A DNA stretch of 64,000 nt from Arthrobacter sp. 9AX (GTDB lineage: Bacteria; Actinomycetota; Actinomycetes; Actinomycetales; Micrococcaceae): NCBI RefSeq assembly GCF_902506095.1, contig NZ_LR733293.1, forward strand, positions 3,016,487 through 3,080,486. Reading direction: 5' to 3'. Under the pieces are notes generated by a model. The model ran no database searches and was not told the origin of the DNA. It saw only the letters and a list, made by a program, of their open reading frames with translations. Of this stretch, positions 36,169 to 45,575 are shown piece by piece. A program made the translations under genes and the position numbers. How positions within the stretch are numbered: position 1 is the stretch's first letter; each line of letters begins with the position of its first letter.

Positions 36169-37494
36169 GTGGTTCTTTTTTCATTGGTGGCAACACACGC
36201 CGACATCGATCTTGAAACCGTTGCTCAATTGAGCAACGGTGCTTCGGGGATCGCCACATCCGCCCTCTCCGGATCGCCGGCAGTGTCGGGTGCGGTTGTC
36301 CTTGCCACCTGCAACCGCTACGAAATCTACGGCGAGGCCCCGCATCCGGACGATGTTGAGGCTGCCCGCGCCGCCCTCGTTGCCCAGATCAGCGAAGCCA
36401 GCGGACTGAGCGAACCGCTCGTCTCCCGTTCCTTCAGCACCCGCACGGGCCCGGAAGTCACCCAGCATCTCTTCGCCGTGAGCGCGGGACTGGATTCCGC
36501 CGTCGTCGGGGAACGGGAAATCGCGGGCCAGGTACGGCGCGCACTGATCACCGCGCAGCACGAGGGCACCGCCAGCTCCGGACTGGTCCGGCTGTTCCAG
36601 GCAGCCTCCAAGACGGCCAAGGACGTGGGCGCCCAGACCGCCCTCGGGTCCCGCGGCCTCTCCATCGTCTCGGTGGCCCTCGACCTTGCCACTGATCTTT
36701 CCGAAAGCCCGGACTGGTCCACCAAAAAAGTGGTGGTCTTCGGCACTGGAGCCTACGCCGGCGCCACCATGGCACTGCTGCGCGAACGCGGCTGCACCGA
36801 CATTTCCGTCTTTTCCTCCTCCGGGCGCGCCGAAGGCTTCGTCGCCACCCGCGGCGGCACCGCCCTGGACGCCGATTCGCTCCGCCCGGCTGTGGCGGCC
36901 GCCGATGTGATGATCGGCTGCAGCGGTTCGGACACCCGCGTTGAGGCCGATGAACTGGCCCTCGTGCGGGCGGACTCACCCCAGCCGCTGATCGCCATCG
37001 ACCTCGCCCTCACCCATGACTTTGATCCCGGCGTGGGCGAACTGGACGGCGTTGAGCTGCTGACCCTGGAGTCCGTGCGGCTGGCTGCACCGCAGGAACA
37101 GGCTGAGTCCCTGACCCAGGCAAGCGGAATCGTCAGCGGCGCTGCCAAGGCTTTCGAGCAGGAGCGGGAGGCCCGGTCCGTGGACTCCGCGATCGTAGCG
37201 CTGCGGCGGCACACCATGAGCGTCCTGGACGCCGAGATGGAAAAGGTCCGGGCCAGGCACGGCTGCACCGCCGCTGCCGAGGAAGTGGAGTTCGCGCTCC
37301 GCCGCATGGTCAAGCAGCTCCTGCACGTCCCCACCGTCCGCGCCCGCGAACTGGCCGCGAACGGCCAGCAGGACGAGTACGTGGCGGCCCTGGAAGCCCT
37401 TTACGGCATCACCGTGGAACAGCCCGCGGTCCGCGCCGTCCCCCAGGCAGAGTGCCCCGTGGACCACAGCGGCAACGGCCGCGAAACCGCCTGA
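36169..37494 (+). CDS. hemA: Glutamyl-tRNA reductase
   Basis: A 441-residue NADPH enzyme that reduces glutamyl-tRNA to glutamate-1-semialdehyde, the committed step of C5 heme synthesis. The catalytic cysteine is Cys48 in [12 protein letters not shown]. Other motifs are [21 protein letters not shown], the nucleotide-binding [14 protein letters not shown] and the dimerisation helices near the C terminus ([19 protein letters not shown]). The GTG start is retained; it has no Shine-Dalgarno sequence but lies 9 nt after a good -10 box. Facing away from the rest of the heme genes lets its expression be set separately. Confidence 0.96.
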   Translation: MVLFSLVATHADIDLETVAQLSNGASGIATSALSGSPAVSGAVVLATCNRYEIYGEAPHPDDVEAARAALVAQISEASGLSEPLVSRSFSTRTGPEVTQHLFAVSAGLDSAVVGEREIAGQVRRALITAQHEGTASSGLVRLFQAASKTAKDVGAQTALGSRGLSIVSVALDLATDLSESPDWSTKKVVVFGTGAYAGATMALLRERGCTDISVFSSSGRAEGFVATRGGTALDADSLRPAVAAADVMIGCSGSDTRVEADELALVRADSPQPLIAIDLALTHDFDPGVGELDGVELLTLESVRLAAPQEQAESLTQASGIVSGAAKAFEQEREARSVDSAIVALRRHTMSVLDAEMEKVRARHGCTAAAEEVEFALRRMVKQLLHVPTVRARELAANGQQDEYVAALEALYGITVEQPAVRAVPQAECPVDHSGNGRETA

Positions 37495-37500
37495 GCACCC

Positions 37501-37610
37501 GACGCTCTCTCGCTTAACGCTCTTTACCGGCCGATGCTCTCTCACTTAACGCGCTTTACCGGGCGACGCTCTCTCACTTAACGCGCTTTACCGGGCGGCG
37601 CTCTCTCACT
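37501..37610. repeat. Tandem 32-bp direct repeats after hemA
   Basis: Three full units (37501-37532, 37533-37564, 37565-37596) and a 14-bp partial (37597-37610) share the pattern GRYGCTCTCTCRCTTAACGC followed by KCTTTACCGGSC. Units 2 and 3 differ by one base; unit 1 differs at a few positions. No ORF is plausible here. Confidence 0.9.
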
Positions 37611-37633
37611 CTCTTCAGGGAAGTGAGAGAGCG
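37599..37633. terminator. Hairpin closing the 32-bp repeat array
   Basis: A perfect 12-bp stem, CGCTCTCTCACT (37599-37610) with AGTGAGAGAGCG (37622-37633), and an 11-nt loop. It lies between the convergent hemA and moeZ genes and could terminate either. No T run follows, so function is uncertain. Confidence 0.45.
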
Positions 37634-37676
37634 TCCTTCAGAAACGCGCATTAGATGAGAGAGGGTCCGATGGGAA

Positions 37677-38876
37677 TCAGTAGACGGGCTTGTGGGGTTC
37701 CACGTCGCGCACCCAGGCGAGGATACCGCCGTCGAGGTGGCTCACCCGCTGGTAGCCCGCCTTCTGCGCCGCGGCCAACACATTGGCTGAACGGGTTCCG
37801 GCTTTGCAGTGGAACACTATGTCCCGGTCCTGCGGGAGTTCATTCCAGGCTTCCCCGGCGAGGATCCGCCCCTGCGGGATGAGCTTCGCGCCGTCGATGC
37901 GGACGATGTCGTACTCACCGGATTCCCGGACATCCACCAGCTCGAAGTCCTTCAGTCCCGCCTTGCGCGACGCGAGCATGGTGGCCAGCTGGGTTGCCGT
38001 GACAGTGTGTTCGGTGTCCGACGGCGCTGCCGGCGCAATGCCGCAGAACGCCTCGTAGTCCGTCAGTTCCGTAATGGGCGCCGCTGCCGGGTCCTTTGAC
38101 ACGCGGATCTCGCGCCAGCTTCCGCCCAGGGCATCAAACAGTGCCACGCGGCCCAGCAGGGAACGTCCGACGCCGGTGATCAGCTTGACTGCCTCCGTCA
38201 CCATCAGCGATCCCACAGCGGCGCAGAGCATGCCGAACACACCGCCCTCACCGCACGAGGGCACAGAGCCTGCCGGCGGCGCCTCAGGGTAGAGGTCGCG
38301 GTAGGTGGGGCCGTGCTTCTCCCAGAAGACACTTACCTGGCCGTCGAACCGGAAGATGGAGCCCCAGACGTAGGGCTTTCCCAGGATGGCGGCGGCGTCG
38401 TTGACCAGGTAGCGGGTGGCGAAGTTGTCCGCGCCGTCCAGGATGAGGTCATAATCCGCGAACAGCTCCAGGGCGTTGGAGGCATCCAGCCGGACATCGT
38501 GCAGCCGGACGTCCACCAGCGGGTTGAGGGCGGCGATGGAATCCCGTGCCGACTCGATTTTGGACCGGCCCACGTCCGCCACCCCGTGAATGACCTGGCG
38601 CTGCAGGTTGCTGAGGTCCACGGCGTCGTCGTCGATGATGCCCAGCGTTCCTACCCCGGCGGCCGCCAGGTACAGCAGTGCCGGTGACCCCAGCCCGCCG
38701 GCGCCGATCACCAGCACCCTTGCATTCTTGAGCCGCCGCTGCCCCAGCGCACCGATCTCAGGAATGATGAGGTGGCGTGAGTAGCGTTCCACCTCCGCAG
38801 GTGTGAGCTCACCCGCCGGCTCAACGAGCGGATCCAGTGAAACTGTTGAAACATTTGCGGTGAATGTCGAAGCCAT
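37677..38876 (-). CDS. moeZ: MoeZ-like adenylyltransferase/sulfurtransferase (ThiF plus rhodanese)
   Basis: A 399-residue fusion. The N-terminal E1/ThiF domain has VIGAGGLGSPAL (about 55-66) for ATP, DDAVDLSNLQRQVIHG and LDGADNFATRYLVND. The C-terminal rhodanese domain (about 290-399) has the active-site loop CKAGTRS with Cys357. Such proteins adenylate and thiolate sulfur-carrier proteins for molybdopterin, and in actinobacteria also thiamin, cysteine and thioamide pathways. The paired zinc cysteines of E. coli MoeB are missing, as is usual in MoeZ. ThiS is encoded 3 kb away, so MoeZ may charge it. A TACATT box lies 5 nt before the ATG. Confidence 0.92.
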   Translation of the reverse strand: MASTFTANVSTVSLDPLVEPAGELTPAEVERYSRHLIIPEIGALGQRRLKNARVLVIGAGGLGSPALLYLAAAGVGTLGIIDDDAVDLSNLQRQVIHGVADVGRSKIESARDSIAALNPLVDVRLHDVRLDASNALELFADYDLILDGADNFATRYLVNDAAAILGKPYVWGSIFRFDGQVSVFWEKHGPTYRDLYPEAPPAGSVPSCGEGGVFGMLCAAVGSLMVTEAVKLITGVGRSLLGRVALFDALGGSWREIRVSKDPAAAPITELTDYEAFCGIAPAAPSDTEHTVTATQLATMLASRKAGLKDFELVDVRESGEYDIVRIDGAKLIPQGRILAGEAWNELPQDRDIVFHCKAGTRSANVLAAAQKAGYQRVSHLDGGILAWVRDVEPHKPVY

Positions 38877-38881
38877 ACTTC

Positions 38882-38887
38882 AATGTA
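38882..38887 (-). promoter_or_regulatory. -10 box before moeZ
   Basis: The minus strand reads TACATT, 5 nt before the moeZ ATG; no ribosome site fits in the interval. Confidence 0.35.
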
Positions 38888-38960
38888 TGCCCCGGGATAC
38901 CGCCGGGTCATATTACCCCGACGTAGAGTGGGGGTAACAGCAAGGGAAAGAAGGACAACC

Positions 38961-39626
38961 GTGGTCCATGAAGCACGGGCTGGCCGCCCGGCCGCAGCCG
39001 AACCGCAAACCGCCCCGCGCCCCGCCGGGCAACGGTCCGCCCGGCTGCCCAGGGACGAAAGACGGGCACAACTCCTTTCCGCAGCACAGGAAGTTTTTGT
39101 CGCCAACGGCTACCACGGCGCGGCGATGGACGAGATCGCCGAGACCGCCCACGTCAGCAAGCCCGTCCTCTACCAGCACTTTCCCTCGAAGCGGGAACTG
39201 TACCTGGCCCTGCTGGAAAGCCATCTGGCATCCCTGACAGACCTGATGCTGGGGGCCCTGAACTCCACCACTGACAACGATGAACGCGTCCAGGCCGTCA
39301 TGCGCGCCTATTTTCAGTTCATCGCCAATGATGACCAGGCCCACCGGCTGGTCTTCGAATCGGACCTCATCAACGATCCCGATGTCAGCTCGCGGCTGGA
39401 AACCTTCAACCGGACGTTCGCCGATGCCATTGCCCGCGTCATCGCCGAGGACACCAAACTTCCCCACCTCGAAGCCGAACTGCTGGGCCGCGGACTGGCC
39501 GGCATGGCCCAGGTCAGTGCGCGTTACTGGCTCGAAACGGACGGCAACCTGGACATCAATGTGGCGAGCGACCTCATCTACCGTTTAGCTTGGCGCGGAA
39601 TCTCTCGCTTCCCCAAAGAGTCCTAG
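38961..39626 (+). CDS. TetR-family transcriptional regulator
   Basis: A 221-residue regulator with an N-terminal helix-turn-helix (AAQEVFVANGYHGAAMDEIA, HVSKPVLYQHFPSKRELYLAL) and a C-terminal ligand or dimer domain. The GTG at 38961 is chosen because AAGGA stands 5 nt upstream. The frame is open to 38883, but that part overlaps the moeZ promoter. It is divergent from moeZ and followed by DUF3107, an arrangement also known in mycobacteria. The ligand is unknown. Confidence 0.88.
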   Translation: MVHEARAGRPAAAEPQTAPRPAGQRSARLPRDERRAQLLSAAQEVFVANGYHGAAMDEIAETAHVSKPVLYQHFPSKRELYLALLESHLASLTDLMLGALNSTTDNDERVQAVMRAYFQFIANDDQAHRLVFESDLINDPDVSSRLETFNRTFADAIARVIAEDTKLPHLEAELLGRGLAGMAQVSARYWLETDGNLDINVASDLIYRLAWRGISRFPKES

Positions 39627-39676
39627 ACTACAAATAAGACATACCCAATGAAACGTAACTGGCTGGGAGGCCCCCT

Positions 39677-39901
39677 GTGGAAGTAAAGATCGGCGTTCAA
39701 AACGTTGGCCGTGAAATTGTGCTGGAGTCGAACCAGGATGCAGACGCCGTGGCCAAGGTCGTCGAGGAAGCCATCAGCAACGGCGGTGAACTGCGCCTGA
39801 AGGATGACAAGGGACGCCTCATCATTGTTCCGGGCAAGGCCTTGGCGTACGTGGAAATCGGTGCTGAAGAGGTCCGCCGCGTTGGGTTCGGCCAGTTCTA
39901 G
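39677..39901 (+). CDS. DUF3107 small conserved protein
   Basis: A 74-residue, single-domain actinobacterial protein (MEVKIGVQNVGREIVLE..., ending RRVGFGQF). It matches the DUF3107 family, typified by M. tuberculosis TB9.4 (Rv3208A); its function is not established. A GGGAGG site lies 6 nt before the GTG start. It sits between the TetR gene and a small membrane-protein gene in the same direction. Confidence 0.9.
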   Translation: MEVKIGVQNVGREIVLESNQDADAVAKVVEEAISNGGELRLKDDKGRLIIVPGKALAYVEIGAEEVRRVGFGQF

Positions 39902-39937
39902 CCCGCCCGCCGCGAGGCGAGTAATCCGAGGAGGGCC

Positions 39938-40240
39938 ATGCTTTCGCTGACTATCGTGGTGCTGGTGACAGCCGCCGCAGGTTTCATCGTCTGGGCCAAC
40001 GACAAGCGCCACACCAAGTACGGCATGGCCGTGCCGGCCGCGGTTGCCGTTGGTGTGGGGGCGCTGAGCTGGATCATCCTGGTAACCGCCGGTTTTGGCT
40101 ACAGGCCCGGGCTGACCTGGATGCCGTGGGTCCTGCCCATGGTGCTCGGATCAGCAGCGGCCGTGGCGGCAGTCATCTTTCTGGGCCGCACCCGCGCCAA
40201 GCGGGATCTGGAACGGCTCACCGCGGCGCTTAAGCTCTAG
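39938..40240 (+). CDS. Small membrane protein, unknown function
   Basis: A 100-residue protein with three predicted transmembrane helices (about 2-19, 31-54, 63-86) and a charged C-terminal tail (RTRAKRDLERLTAALKL). GAGGAGG lies 4-5 nt before the ATG. It follows DUF3107 by 36 bp and is likely to be co-transcribed with it. I do not recognise the family. Confidence 0.82.
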   Translation: MLSLTIVVLVTAAAGFIVWANDKRHTKYGMAVPAAVAVGVGALSWIILVTAGFGYRPGLTWMPWVLPMVLGSAAAVAAVIFLGRTRAKRDLERLTAALKL

Positions 40241-40266
40241 CCGGAGGAACCACCTCCAACGCAAAC

Positions 40267-40295
40267 CGTGACCACTGCCTGGGGCAGTGGTCACG
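40267..40295. terminator. Hairpin between convergent genes
   Basis: A perfect 13-bp stem (CGTGACCACTGCC and complement, 3-nt loop) lies between the small membrane-protein gene and the pterin dehydratase gene. Only a short T run follows on the plus strand. Confidence 0.65.
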
Positions 40296-40318
40296 GGCGT
40301 TTAAGGCAACCGGCAGGA

Positions 40319-40657
40319 TCAGGCGCTGGCCGGATGCTTGGCCGGCTCGGCGACGGCATGGACCGCTGCGGCGGCTTCACTCACTGCCTCCGCCGCCCCG
40401 ACGTCGCGCGCGGTCACCTCTCCCCCGGCGTCATGGGAGGTATAGCGCAGGTACACCCTGTTGTACCGCCAGTCCAGGTCCGGGTGGTGGTTTTGTTCCT
40501 CGGAAAGGCGCCCGACGGCGGCAATCAGTTCGAGTGCGGCAGCCGACGTAGGCGCTTTGTAGACGGTGAGGAGGGCGCCGCCGCGGTAGCGCCAGTCGGG
40601 CAGCACCGCCAGGGCGTCCTCAAGCCGTTCGGGGGAAAGAACGTCGTTGCCGGCCAT
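40319..40657 (-). CDS. phhB: 4a-hydroxytetrahydrobiopterin (pterin-4a-carbinolamine) dehydratase
   Basis: A 112-residue PhhB/PCD-family protein with the active-site motif EEQNHHPDLDWRYNRV and the flanking PDWRYRGG segment. It dehydrates pterin-4a-carbinolamine, or acts as a DCoH/RuBisCO-chaperone-like protein in bacteria lacking aromatic hydroxylases. A GAGGAG site lies 6 nt before the ATG. No aromatic amino-acid hydroxylase or molybdopterin gene is adjacent, so its role here is open. Confidence 0.92.
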   Translation of the reverse strand: MAGNDVLSPERLEDALAVLPDWRYRGGALLTVYKAPTSAAALELIAAVGRLSEEQNHHPDLDWRYNRVYLRYTSHDAGGEVTARDVGAAEAVSEAAAAVHAVAEPAKHPASA

Positions 40658-40713
40658 GACTGCTCCTCTTCTGCCGTGCGCGCTGGCATGGATGCCGCCG
40701 CGTGCCGGACGGG

Positions 40714-41517
<804 letters not shown>

Positions 41518-41754
41518 TCAGCCTCCCTGAACTGCCGTGACGAGTTCAACCTCGTCGCCGTCCGCGAGCGCAGTGGCGAACCACTGGCTGCGGGGAACTA
41601 CCTGCGCGTTGTGGGCCACGGCCACGCCGAGCTTCTGCCCGTCGGTTGCCTGGCCGTCCGCACCCAGGGGGCGCCCAGTGACCTGGCTGACGAGCAGGGT
41701 GATGGAAGCACCATCCGGCACGGGATGCGGGGTTCCGTTCAAGGTGATGTTCAT
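41518..41754 (-). CDS. thiS: Thiamin sulfur-carrier protein ThiS
   Basis: A 78-residue ubiquitin-like protein ending in the required Gly-Gly (VTAVQGG), whose C terminus is adenylated and thiolated. It is slightly longer than usual, with a Gly/Asp/Gln-rich loop in the middle. It overlaps thiO by 4 bp. No thiF is in the operon; the MoeZ protein encoded at 37.7-38.9 kb may supply that activity. Confidence 0.94.
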   Translation of the reverse strand: MNITLNGTPHPVPDGASITLLVSQVTGRPLGADGQATDGQKLGVAVAHNAQVVPRSQWFATALADGDEVELVTAVQGG

Positions 41755-43124
41755 ACTGTTTCCTTTGTGGGCGGTTGGTGGCTCAGGCGGCCGGTTGGGG
41801 TGGGCGTTGCAGGTGCGCCGCTGAAGCGGGCCGGGTTGAAGGGCGCCCAGCGGGGGTCCCCGCGGCCGTCCAGGAGGTCCCTGCAGATGGCGGCGGCGGC
41901 CGGTGTCAGGTGGACGCCGTGGCGGAAAAATCCGGTGGCAATGATGAGGCCGGAAATGTGCCCGGCGTGCGCAGGGCCGCCGGCCGGATCCGCCCCGCCG
42001 CCCGCGGCGGGCACGCGTCCCAGCAGCGGCGCATTGTCAGGGGTTCCGGGACGGGCACGGGCTGTGCATTCCAGCAGTTCGAGTTCGGCGACGGCGGGAA
42101 GCAGCACCTGCGCGTCGCGGAGGAGCTGGTAGACACCGCCGGCGGATACCGCGCCGGGTGAAGAGGGCGCGTCCTCCCGCTGGGTGGCCCCGATGACCAC
42201 TGTGCCGTCCCGGCGGGGAACGATATAGACCGGGACACCGCGCACCAGTCCGCGTACGGTGGATGCCACCAGCGGCTGCAAATGCCTGGGCACCGCCAGG
42301 CGCAGGATGTCCCCGTACACGGGCCGCAGCGGAAGATGGAGGCCTTCCGGGAGCGACTCCAGCCCTGCAGCATTCAGTCCGTTGGCCACCACCGTTTCGC
42401 CGGCGAGCACAGTCCCACCTCCGGCGAGCCGCACGCCGGTAACTGTCCCGCCCTGCCAAAGCAGCCCCTTGGCTTTGTCCGGCACCGAGTAGCCGTCGAC
42501 GGCGCCGGCTACTGCTGTCCCGTTATCCCCGCTCCCGGGGTGGGCACCTTGGTTGCCGGTTCCGTTCACGCTGTGGCCGGCGAGCGCGCGCCGGAGGCAG
42601 TCCACGAGGAGCCGCGGGTCCACCTGGTGGTCGGCCGGGGTGTCCAGCGCGCAGGCGATCGCCGGGCTGAGCAGTGGCTCACGCTGGCGGGCCTCGCGGA
42701 CGGTGAGCGGTTCCACGGTGAGGCCGTTGGCCTGCTGGACCGCGCGCAGGTCCATCAGCGCGCGACGGTCGGCGGCGTCGGCACCCAGGGCGAGGGTCGG
42801 CGTCGTGATGTATCCCGGGTCAGCGCCTGATGCTGCCCGGATACCGGTCACAAAAGCCGGCCAGCGGCCCGCAGCGTCCAGCATCAGCGGCAGGAGGTCC
42901 TCCTCCTGGTAGTGCAGTTCGCTGACCGCGGCAAGCATCCCGGCGGCCGCCCAGCTGGCCCCGGAGCCGGGTGCGTCATCGATAACCACCACGGAACGGC
43001 CCGAGCGTTTCGCCTCCCAGGCGATGCCGTGTCCGATCACTCCGCCGCCGATGACCGCGACGTCAGCCCGGACGGTGGGCGCGGCTTGCTGTGCGGTTGC
43101 CGCGGAGATTGATGGTGCGCTCAT
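41751..43124 (-). CDS. thiO: Glycine oxidase
   Basis: A 457-residue FAD oxidase that makes the imine (dehydroglycine) needed by ThiG. The FAD motif is VAVIGGGVIGHGIAWEAKRSG, and RPVYGDILRL and VIGATQRED follow. A Gly/Asn-rich insertion near residue 200 is not typical. The AGGAGG site lies 3 nt before the ATG, directly after the TPP aptamer, so ligand binding could hide it. Confidence 0.94.
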   Translation of the reverse strand: MSAPSISAATAQQAAPTVRADVAVIGGGVIGHGIAWEAKRSGRSVVVIDDAPGSGASWAAAGMLAAVSELHYQEEDLLPLMLDAAGRWPAFVTGIRAASGADPGYITTPTLALGADAADRRALMDLRAVQQANGLTVEPLTVREARQREPLLSPAIACALDTPADHQVDPRLLVDCLRRALAGHSVNGTGNQGAHPGSGDNGTAVAGAVDGYSVPDKAKGLLWQGGTVTGVRLAGGGTVLAGETVVANGLNAAGLESLPEGLHLPLRPVYGDILRLAVPRHLQPLVASTVRGLVRGVPVYIVPRRDGTVVIGATQREDAPSSPGAVSAGGVYQLLRDAQVLLPAVAELELLECTARARPGTPDNAPLLGRVPAAGGGADPAGGPAHAGHISGLIIATGFFRHGVHLTPAAAAICRDLLDGRGDPRWAPFNPARFSGAPATPTPTGRLSHQPPTKETV

Positions 43125-43132
43125 GCGCCTCC

Positions 43133-43230
43133 TTCCCTACGCCGGTATTAGCCGGATCAGGTCAAGCGGTCGGCTCTGACGCCCTCTCAGCCCGGCGCTT
43201 TGTGACAGCTGCCGCGGGCTCCCGCAGTAC
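43133..43230 (-). promoter_or_regulatory. TPP riboswitch (THI element) controlling thiOSG
   Basis: On the minus strand, conserved aptamer blocks appear in order: GCGGGAGCCC, GGGCTGAGAGGGC, GACCTGATCCGGCTAATACC and GGCGTAGGGA, matching CUGAGA and ACCUGAUC...UAGGGA of the TPP class. The thiO AGGAGG site starts directly at its 3' edge, so control by ribosome-site occlusion is likely. Confidence 0.94.
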
Positions 43231-43249
43231 GAGGCCAGTGTAGAGGAAC

Positions 43250-43255
43250 TAGGCT
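43250..43255 (+). promoter_or_regulatory. -10 box, probable leaderless start of thiE
   Basis: TAGGCT lies 7 nt before the thiE ATG. The remaining 7 nt (TGCCCCC) cannot act as a Shine-Dalgarno site. Confidence 0.5.
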
Positions 43256-43262
43256 TGCCCCC

Positions 43263-43994
43263 ATGAATGTGTCCCACACCCCTGCCGCCGGCACCGATGT
43301 CCTCAGTACCACAAGGATCAGCAACGGCCTGAGCACCGCGCGCTTGTACCTCTGCACGGACGCCCGCAAAGACCGCGGCGATTTCGGGCAGTTCGTTGAC
43401 GCGGCGTTCGCCGGTGGCGTGGACATCATCCAACTTCGGGACAAAACCATCGAAGCCGCCGAGGAACTGGAACTCCTGGCCGTGCTGAAGGAAGCGGCGG
43501 AGCGCCACGGCCGGCTGTGGGCGGTCAACGACCGGGCGGACATCGCCGTGCTGTCCGGGGCACCGGTGTTCCACATCGGCCAGAAGGACCTGCCGCTGGC
43601 TGCTGCGCGCACGCTGCTCAACGGCAATGCGGCCATCGGCCTGTCCAGCCATGCACCGGAGCAGGTGGATGCCGCACTCGCTGCAGCCGCCGGGCCCGCC
43701 GGGCTGGACTACTTCTGCGTTGGCCCGGTGTGGGCAACACCCACCAAACCGGGGCGGGCGGCGGTGGGGCTTGAGCTGGTGAACTACGCCGCAGCTGCTG
43801 CGGCCGCGCAGGAAGGGCAGTCCGACGGCGGTGTGCCCTGGTTTGCGATCGGCGGCATCGACCACGGCAACGTGGAGCAGGTGGTGGCAGCGGGTGCACG
43901 CCGGATCGTGGTGGTGCGTGCCATTACCGAGGCGGACGATCCCGCCGCAGCTGCCGCGTCACTGCTCGCCGCCCTGGACGCCTCCGTTTCCTGA
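43263..43994 (+). CDS. thiE: Thiamin-phosphate synthase
   Basis: A 243-residue TIM-barrel enzyme that couples hydroxymethylpyrimidine pyrophosphate with thiazole phosphate. Motifs: [51 protein letters not shown] and [10 protein letters not shown]. It is divergent from the riboswitch-controlled thiOSG operon and appears to lack its own riboswitch, since only about 30 bp separate the aptamer from its start. Confidence 0.95.
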   Translation: MNVSHTPAAGTDVLSTTRISNGLSTARLYLCTDARKDRGDFGQFVDAAFAGGVDIIQLRDKTIEAAEELELLAVLKEAAERHGRLWAVNDRADIAVLSGAPVFHIGQKDLPLAAARTLLNGNAAIGLSSHAPEQVDAALAAAAGPAGLDYFCVGPVWATPTKPGRAAVGLELVNYAAAAAAAQEGQSDGGVPWFAIGGIDHGNVEQVVAAGARRIVVVRAITEADDPAAAAASLLAALDASVS

Positions 43995-44065
43995 GGCTCC
44001 GGGCCCGGCGCCGCATGCTGCGCCGCTCCCGGCCCCGGTGCCTGCATTCCCGCCGGAATTCGGGC

Positions 44066-44071
44066 TAGGCT
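44066..44071 (+). promoter_or_regulatory. -10 box, probable leaderless start of RNB gene
   Basis: TAGGCT lies 7 nt before the GTG at 44079; the interval GATTTTC has no ribosome-binding character. Hexamer and spacing are identical to those of thiE. Confidence 0.5.
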
Positions 44072-44078
44072 GATTTTC

Positions 44079-45575
44079 GTGTCACACCATCGGCTGGCTC
44101 CCAACGTCCACGAGCACAACAACGCGCTTGAGGCGGCGCTCAGTGCGCTGCGGACCGAGCTGGAGCTGCCCGGCACCTACCCCGACGACGCCGTAGCGGA
44201 CGCGAAGGCAGCCGTGGAATCCTTGGAGCTTCCCGGCTACGACCTGACCGCCGTCGAGTTCATCACCATTGACCCGGCATCCTCCACGGATCTGGACCAG
44301 GCCCTGTTCATAGAGCCGGACGGCGACGGATACCACGTGCTCTACGCCATCGCCGACGTGCCTGCGTTCGTTACTCCCGGCGGCCCCCTGGACGCGGAAA
44401 CACGCCGCCGCGGGCAGACCTTCTACGCTCCGGACGGGCGGATCCCGCTGCACCCGGAAGTCATCAGTGAACAGGCCGGCAGCCTGCTGCCGGACCAGGT
44501 CTGCTCGGCGTTCGTCTGGGATTTCCGCCTGGACAGCGCCGCAGAGGTCACGTCCGTCGCTGTGCGGCGGGCGCGGATGCGCAGCCGTGCAAAGCTCAGC
44601 TACAAGGGAGCGCAGGCGGAACTCGACGCCGGCACTGCCAGGCCGGTGCTGCGCCTCCTGAAGGAGGTGGGCCTTAAGCGGGTGGAGCTGGAGCGGGCCC
44701 GTGGCGGCGCCAGCCTGAACATGCCCGAGCAGGAGATCGTCCAGCTTCCCGACGGCGGCTACCGGATCGCCGCGGCTCCCCAGCTTCCGGTGGAGGACTG
44801 GAACGCGCAGATCTCCCTGATGACCGGCATGGCGGCGGCCCGGCTTATGCTCGCGGGAAAGGTGGGCATCCTGCGCACCATGCCTTCCCCGGACGAGCGC
44901 TCCCTGAACCATTTCCGGCTGCAGACCGAGGCCCTGGGCAAGCCCTGGGACGACGGCGCCGTCAGCTATGGCGAATACCTGCGGAGCCTGGACCCTACGG
45001 ATCCACGGCAACTGGCCATCCTGCATTCGGCCGGCACGCTCTTCCGCGGCGCGGCCTATACGGCCTTTGACAGCTCCGTGCCGGAGGACGCCGTCCAGTC
45101 AGCCATCGGGGCCGCCTACGCGCACACCACTGCCCCACTGCGCCGCCTGGTGGACCGCTTTGTCCTGGTGATCTGCGAGGCGTTGAGCAACGGCGGCCAG
45201 GTGCCGGCCTGGGCACGGGAGGCCCTGCCGTCGCTGCCGGAGATCATGGCCGGGTCCGACCAGCTGGCGTCGCGGATGGAGCGCATGGCCCTGGACACGG
45301 TGGAGGCTGCGCTGCTGGTCAACCATGTTGGCCAGGAGTTCGAGGCGATCGTGATCTCCGGATCAAGACCCCAAAAGGACAACGGAAAGAACGGCAACGG
45401 AAACGGGAAGAACGGGAACGGCAATGGCAACGGCGGGTCGGGCATCATCCAGATCGCGGACCCTGCCGTGACGGCCCGCTGCGCCGGCGAACTGGAGTCC
45501 GGAACCAAGGTCCTGGTGCGCCTGGTCTCCTCCGACATCGCCACCAGGGAAGTCCATTTCGAGCTGGTGCAGTAG
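44079..45575 (+). CDS. RNB-domain (RNase II/R-like) ribonuclease
   Basis: A 498-residue hydrolytic 3'-5' exoribonuclease. The catalytic acidic cluster is in TIDPASSTDLDQAL, with YAIADVPAFV, FYAPDGRIPLHP and the TTAPLRRLVDRFV motif further on. It lacks N-terminal cold-shock domains and is shorter than RNase II. Between about residues 430 and 455 it has an unusual Asn/Gly/Lys linker of GNGKNG-type repeats before a small C-terminal domain. No Shine-Dalgarno sequence precedes the GTG start. Confidence 0.9.
   Translation: MSHHRLAPNVHEHNNALEAALSALRTELELPGTYPDDAVADAKAAVESLELPGYDLTAVEFITIDPASSTDLDQALFIEPDGDGYHVLYAIADVPAFVTPGGPLDAETRRRGQTFYAPDGRIPLHPEVISEQAGSLLPDQVCSAFVWDFRLDSAAEVTSVAVRRARMRSRAKLSYKGAQAELDAGTARPVLRLLKEVGLKRVELERARGGASLNMPEQEIVQLPDGGYRIAAAPQLPVEDWNAQISLMTGMAAARLMLAGKVGILRTMPSPDERSLNHFRLQTEALGKPWDDGAVSYGEYLRSLDPTDPRQLAILHSAGTLFRGAAYTAFDSSVPEDAVQSAIGAAYAHTTAPLRRLVDRFVLVICEALSNGGQVPAWAREALPSLPEIMAGSDQLASRMERMALDTVEAALLVNHVGQEFEAIVISGSRPQKDNGKNGNGNGKNGNGNGNGGSGIIQIADPAVTARCAGELESGTKVLVRLVSSDIATREVHFELVQ

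Noticed and set aside
37501..37610. 32-bp repeats as a CRISPR array
   Set aside because: Repeats abut each other without unique spacers and no cas gene is in the window.
41751..43124. Possible frameshift in thiO around residue 200 because of a Gly/Asn-rich stretch
   Set aside because: The frame continues without a break and motifs on both sides are intact, so it is an insertion rather than an error.
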